Assembly: GCA_902562425.1 (NCBI GenBank)
Contig: CACETF010000008.1
Span: 1-64,000 of the forward strand
Origin: Porticoccaceae bacterium
Lineage (GTDB): Bacteria > Pseudomonadota > Gammaproteobacteria > Pseudomonadales > Porticoccaceae
Direction of reading: 5' to 3'
DNA: 64,000 nucleotides
A program made the translations under genes and the position numbers. This document shows positions 63,636-64,000 of the stretch, piece after piece. The notes beneath the pieces are model-generated. The model was given only the letters and a program-made list of their open reading frames with translations. It searched no databases and had not been told where the DNA came from. Positions within the stretch are counted from its first letter, which is position 1; each line of letters opens with the position of its first letter.

Positions 63636-64000
63636 GATTTTTTTCGGTAGGAGCGTCTCCCTGCTCTGCCTCTACAAAGTTAGAATATGGACCTAAACGG
63701 GCCATCAATTGCTCGTGTGTTCCTGCCTCCGCAATTTTTCCCTTATCAAGAAAAGCGATCTGGTCAGCACTCCGGATAGTGGAGAGTCTGTGGGTGATAA
63801 TAAAGATGATTCGGTCCCTTCCCCATATGGTGAGATTCTTCATGACTCTCTGTTCGGTTTCGGCATCTAGAGAGGCTGTAGGCTCGTCAAGTATCAGAAT
63901 TGGTGTGTCTCTCAGGACAGCACGCGCGATGGATAATCGTTGTCGCTGTCCTGTGGATAACTTACCACCACGTTCGCCGAGTTCGGTAGAGAAACCCTTG
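63622..64000 (-). CDS. ABC exporter, C-terminal end of ATPase domain (truncated by window edge)
   Basis: The frame runs from the window edge to the stop at 63622. It contains the signature LSTGQRQRLSIARAV, Walker B ILILDEPTASLDAET and the His switch FIITHRLSTIRSADQI, so it is the last part of a second ABC exporter half. It overlaps the next gene by 14 bases. The membrane part lies outside the window. Confidence 0.9.
   Translation of the reverse strand, partial: KGFSTELGERGGKLSTGQRQRLSIARAVLRDTPILILDEPTASLDAETEQRVMKNLTIWGRDRIIFIITHRLSTIRSADQIAFLDKGKIAEAGTHEQLMARLGPYSNFVEAEQGDAPTEKNHELF

Noticed and set aside
1-64000. tRNA, rRNA, CRISPR arrays, prophage attachment sites
   Set aside because: Looked for T-loop-like sequences, regularly spaced repeats and paired direct repeats; none was convincing by eye.

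Overview
The window looks like chromosome of a marine gammaproteobacterium. Three conserved gammaproteobacterial gene neighbourhoods support this: def-fmt-rsmB-trkA-trkH; purE-tsaC-hemF-aroE; and polA-engB-cytochrome c4-dsbA. A Pseudomonas-type aa3 cytochrome oxidase cluster and the ketosynthase FabY point the same way. No species is assigned. No tRNA, rRNA or CRISPR array was recognised.

Layout. 1-6.4 kb is an accessory, decaying stretch. It holds the 3' end of an outer-membrane 'transporter' family gene, an orphan gene, a broken small gene, a DUF3089 hydrolase, an exported methyltransferase, a multiply frameshifted second copy of the outer-membrane gene, and a CsoR-type copper sensor divergent from it. 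6.5-10.1 kb holds the most unusual locus: a GrdB-like protein interrupted by an in-frame TGA that is followed by a textbook bacterial SECIS hairpin (a probable selenoprotein), then a phytanoyl-CoA dioxygenase-like gene and a convergent ADP-ribosylglycohydrolase. 10.8-25.8 kb is mostly housekeeping: DUF1295, hexR with a HexR-like operator, uvrD, an orphan TRAP binding protein, trkH/trkA/rsmB/fmt/def, purE/tsaC/hemF/aroE, gamma carbonic anhydrase and YheV. 26-34.5 kb is the cytochrome c oxidase cluster: coxB, coxA, ctaG, coxC, DUF2909, SURF1, a Cys-containing membrane protein, ctaB and SCO. Heme A synthase (ctaA) is missing from its usual place, and a dead flagellin fragment sits between coxC and the DUF2909 gene. 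34.7-46.2 kb holds zur with a perfect Zur palindrome, polA, a probable small RNA with a strong terminator, engB, cytochrome c4, dsbA, serC-serA, a GlxA-type regulator and fabY.

46.3-61.6 kb is a second accessory region. It has a serine hydrolase with a decayed tandem copy, then two opposed gene groups. The minus-strand group is sulfatase - unknown - transposase-like protein - PhyH - class II aldolase - sulfatase. The plus-strand group is ADP-ribosylglycohydrolase - enolase-superfamily enzyme - SDR - kelch protein - esterase. Together these resemble a catabolic island for a sulfated, probably carbohydrate-like, substrate. The window ends in a pair of half-type ABC exporters, the upstream one cut by the window edge.

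The best candidates for new biology are the selenoprotein B-like gene with its SECIS, the transposase-like protein kept open inside the sulfatase operon, and the polA-engB small RNA candidate. All identifications come from reading the sequence against remembered family motifs; no database search was run.
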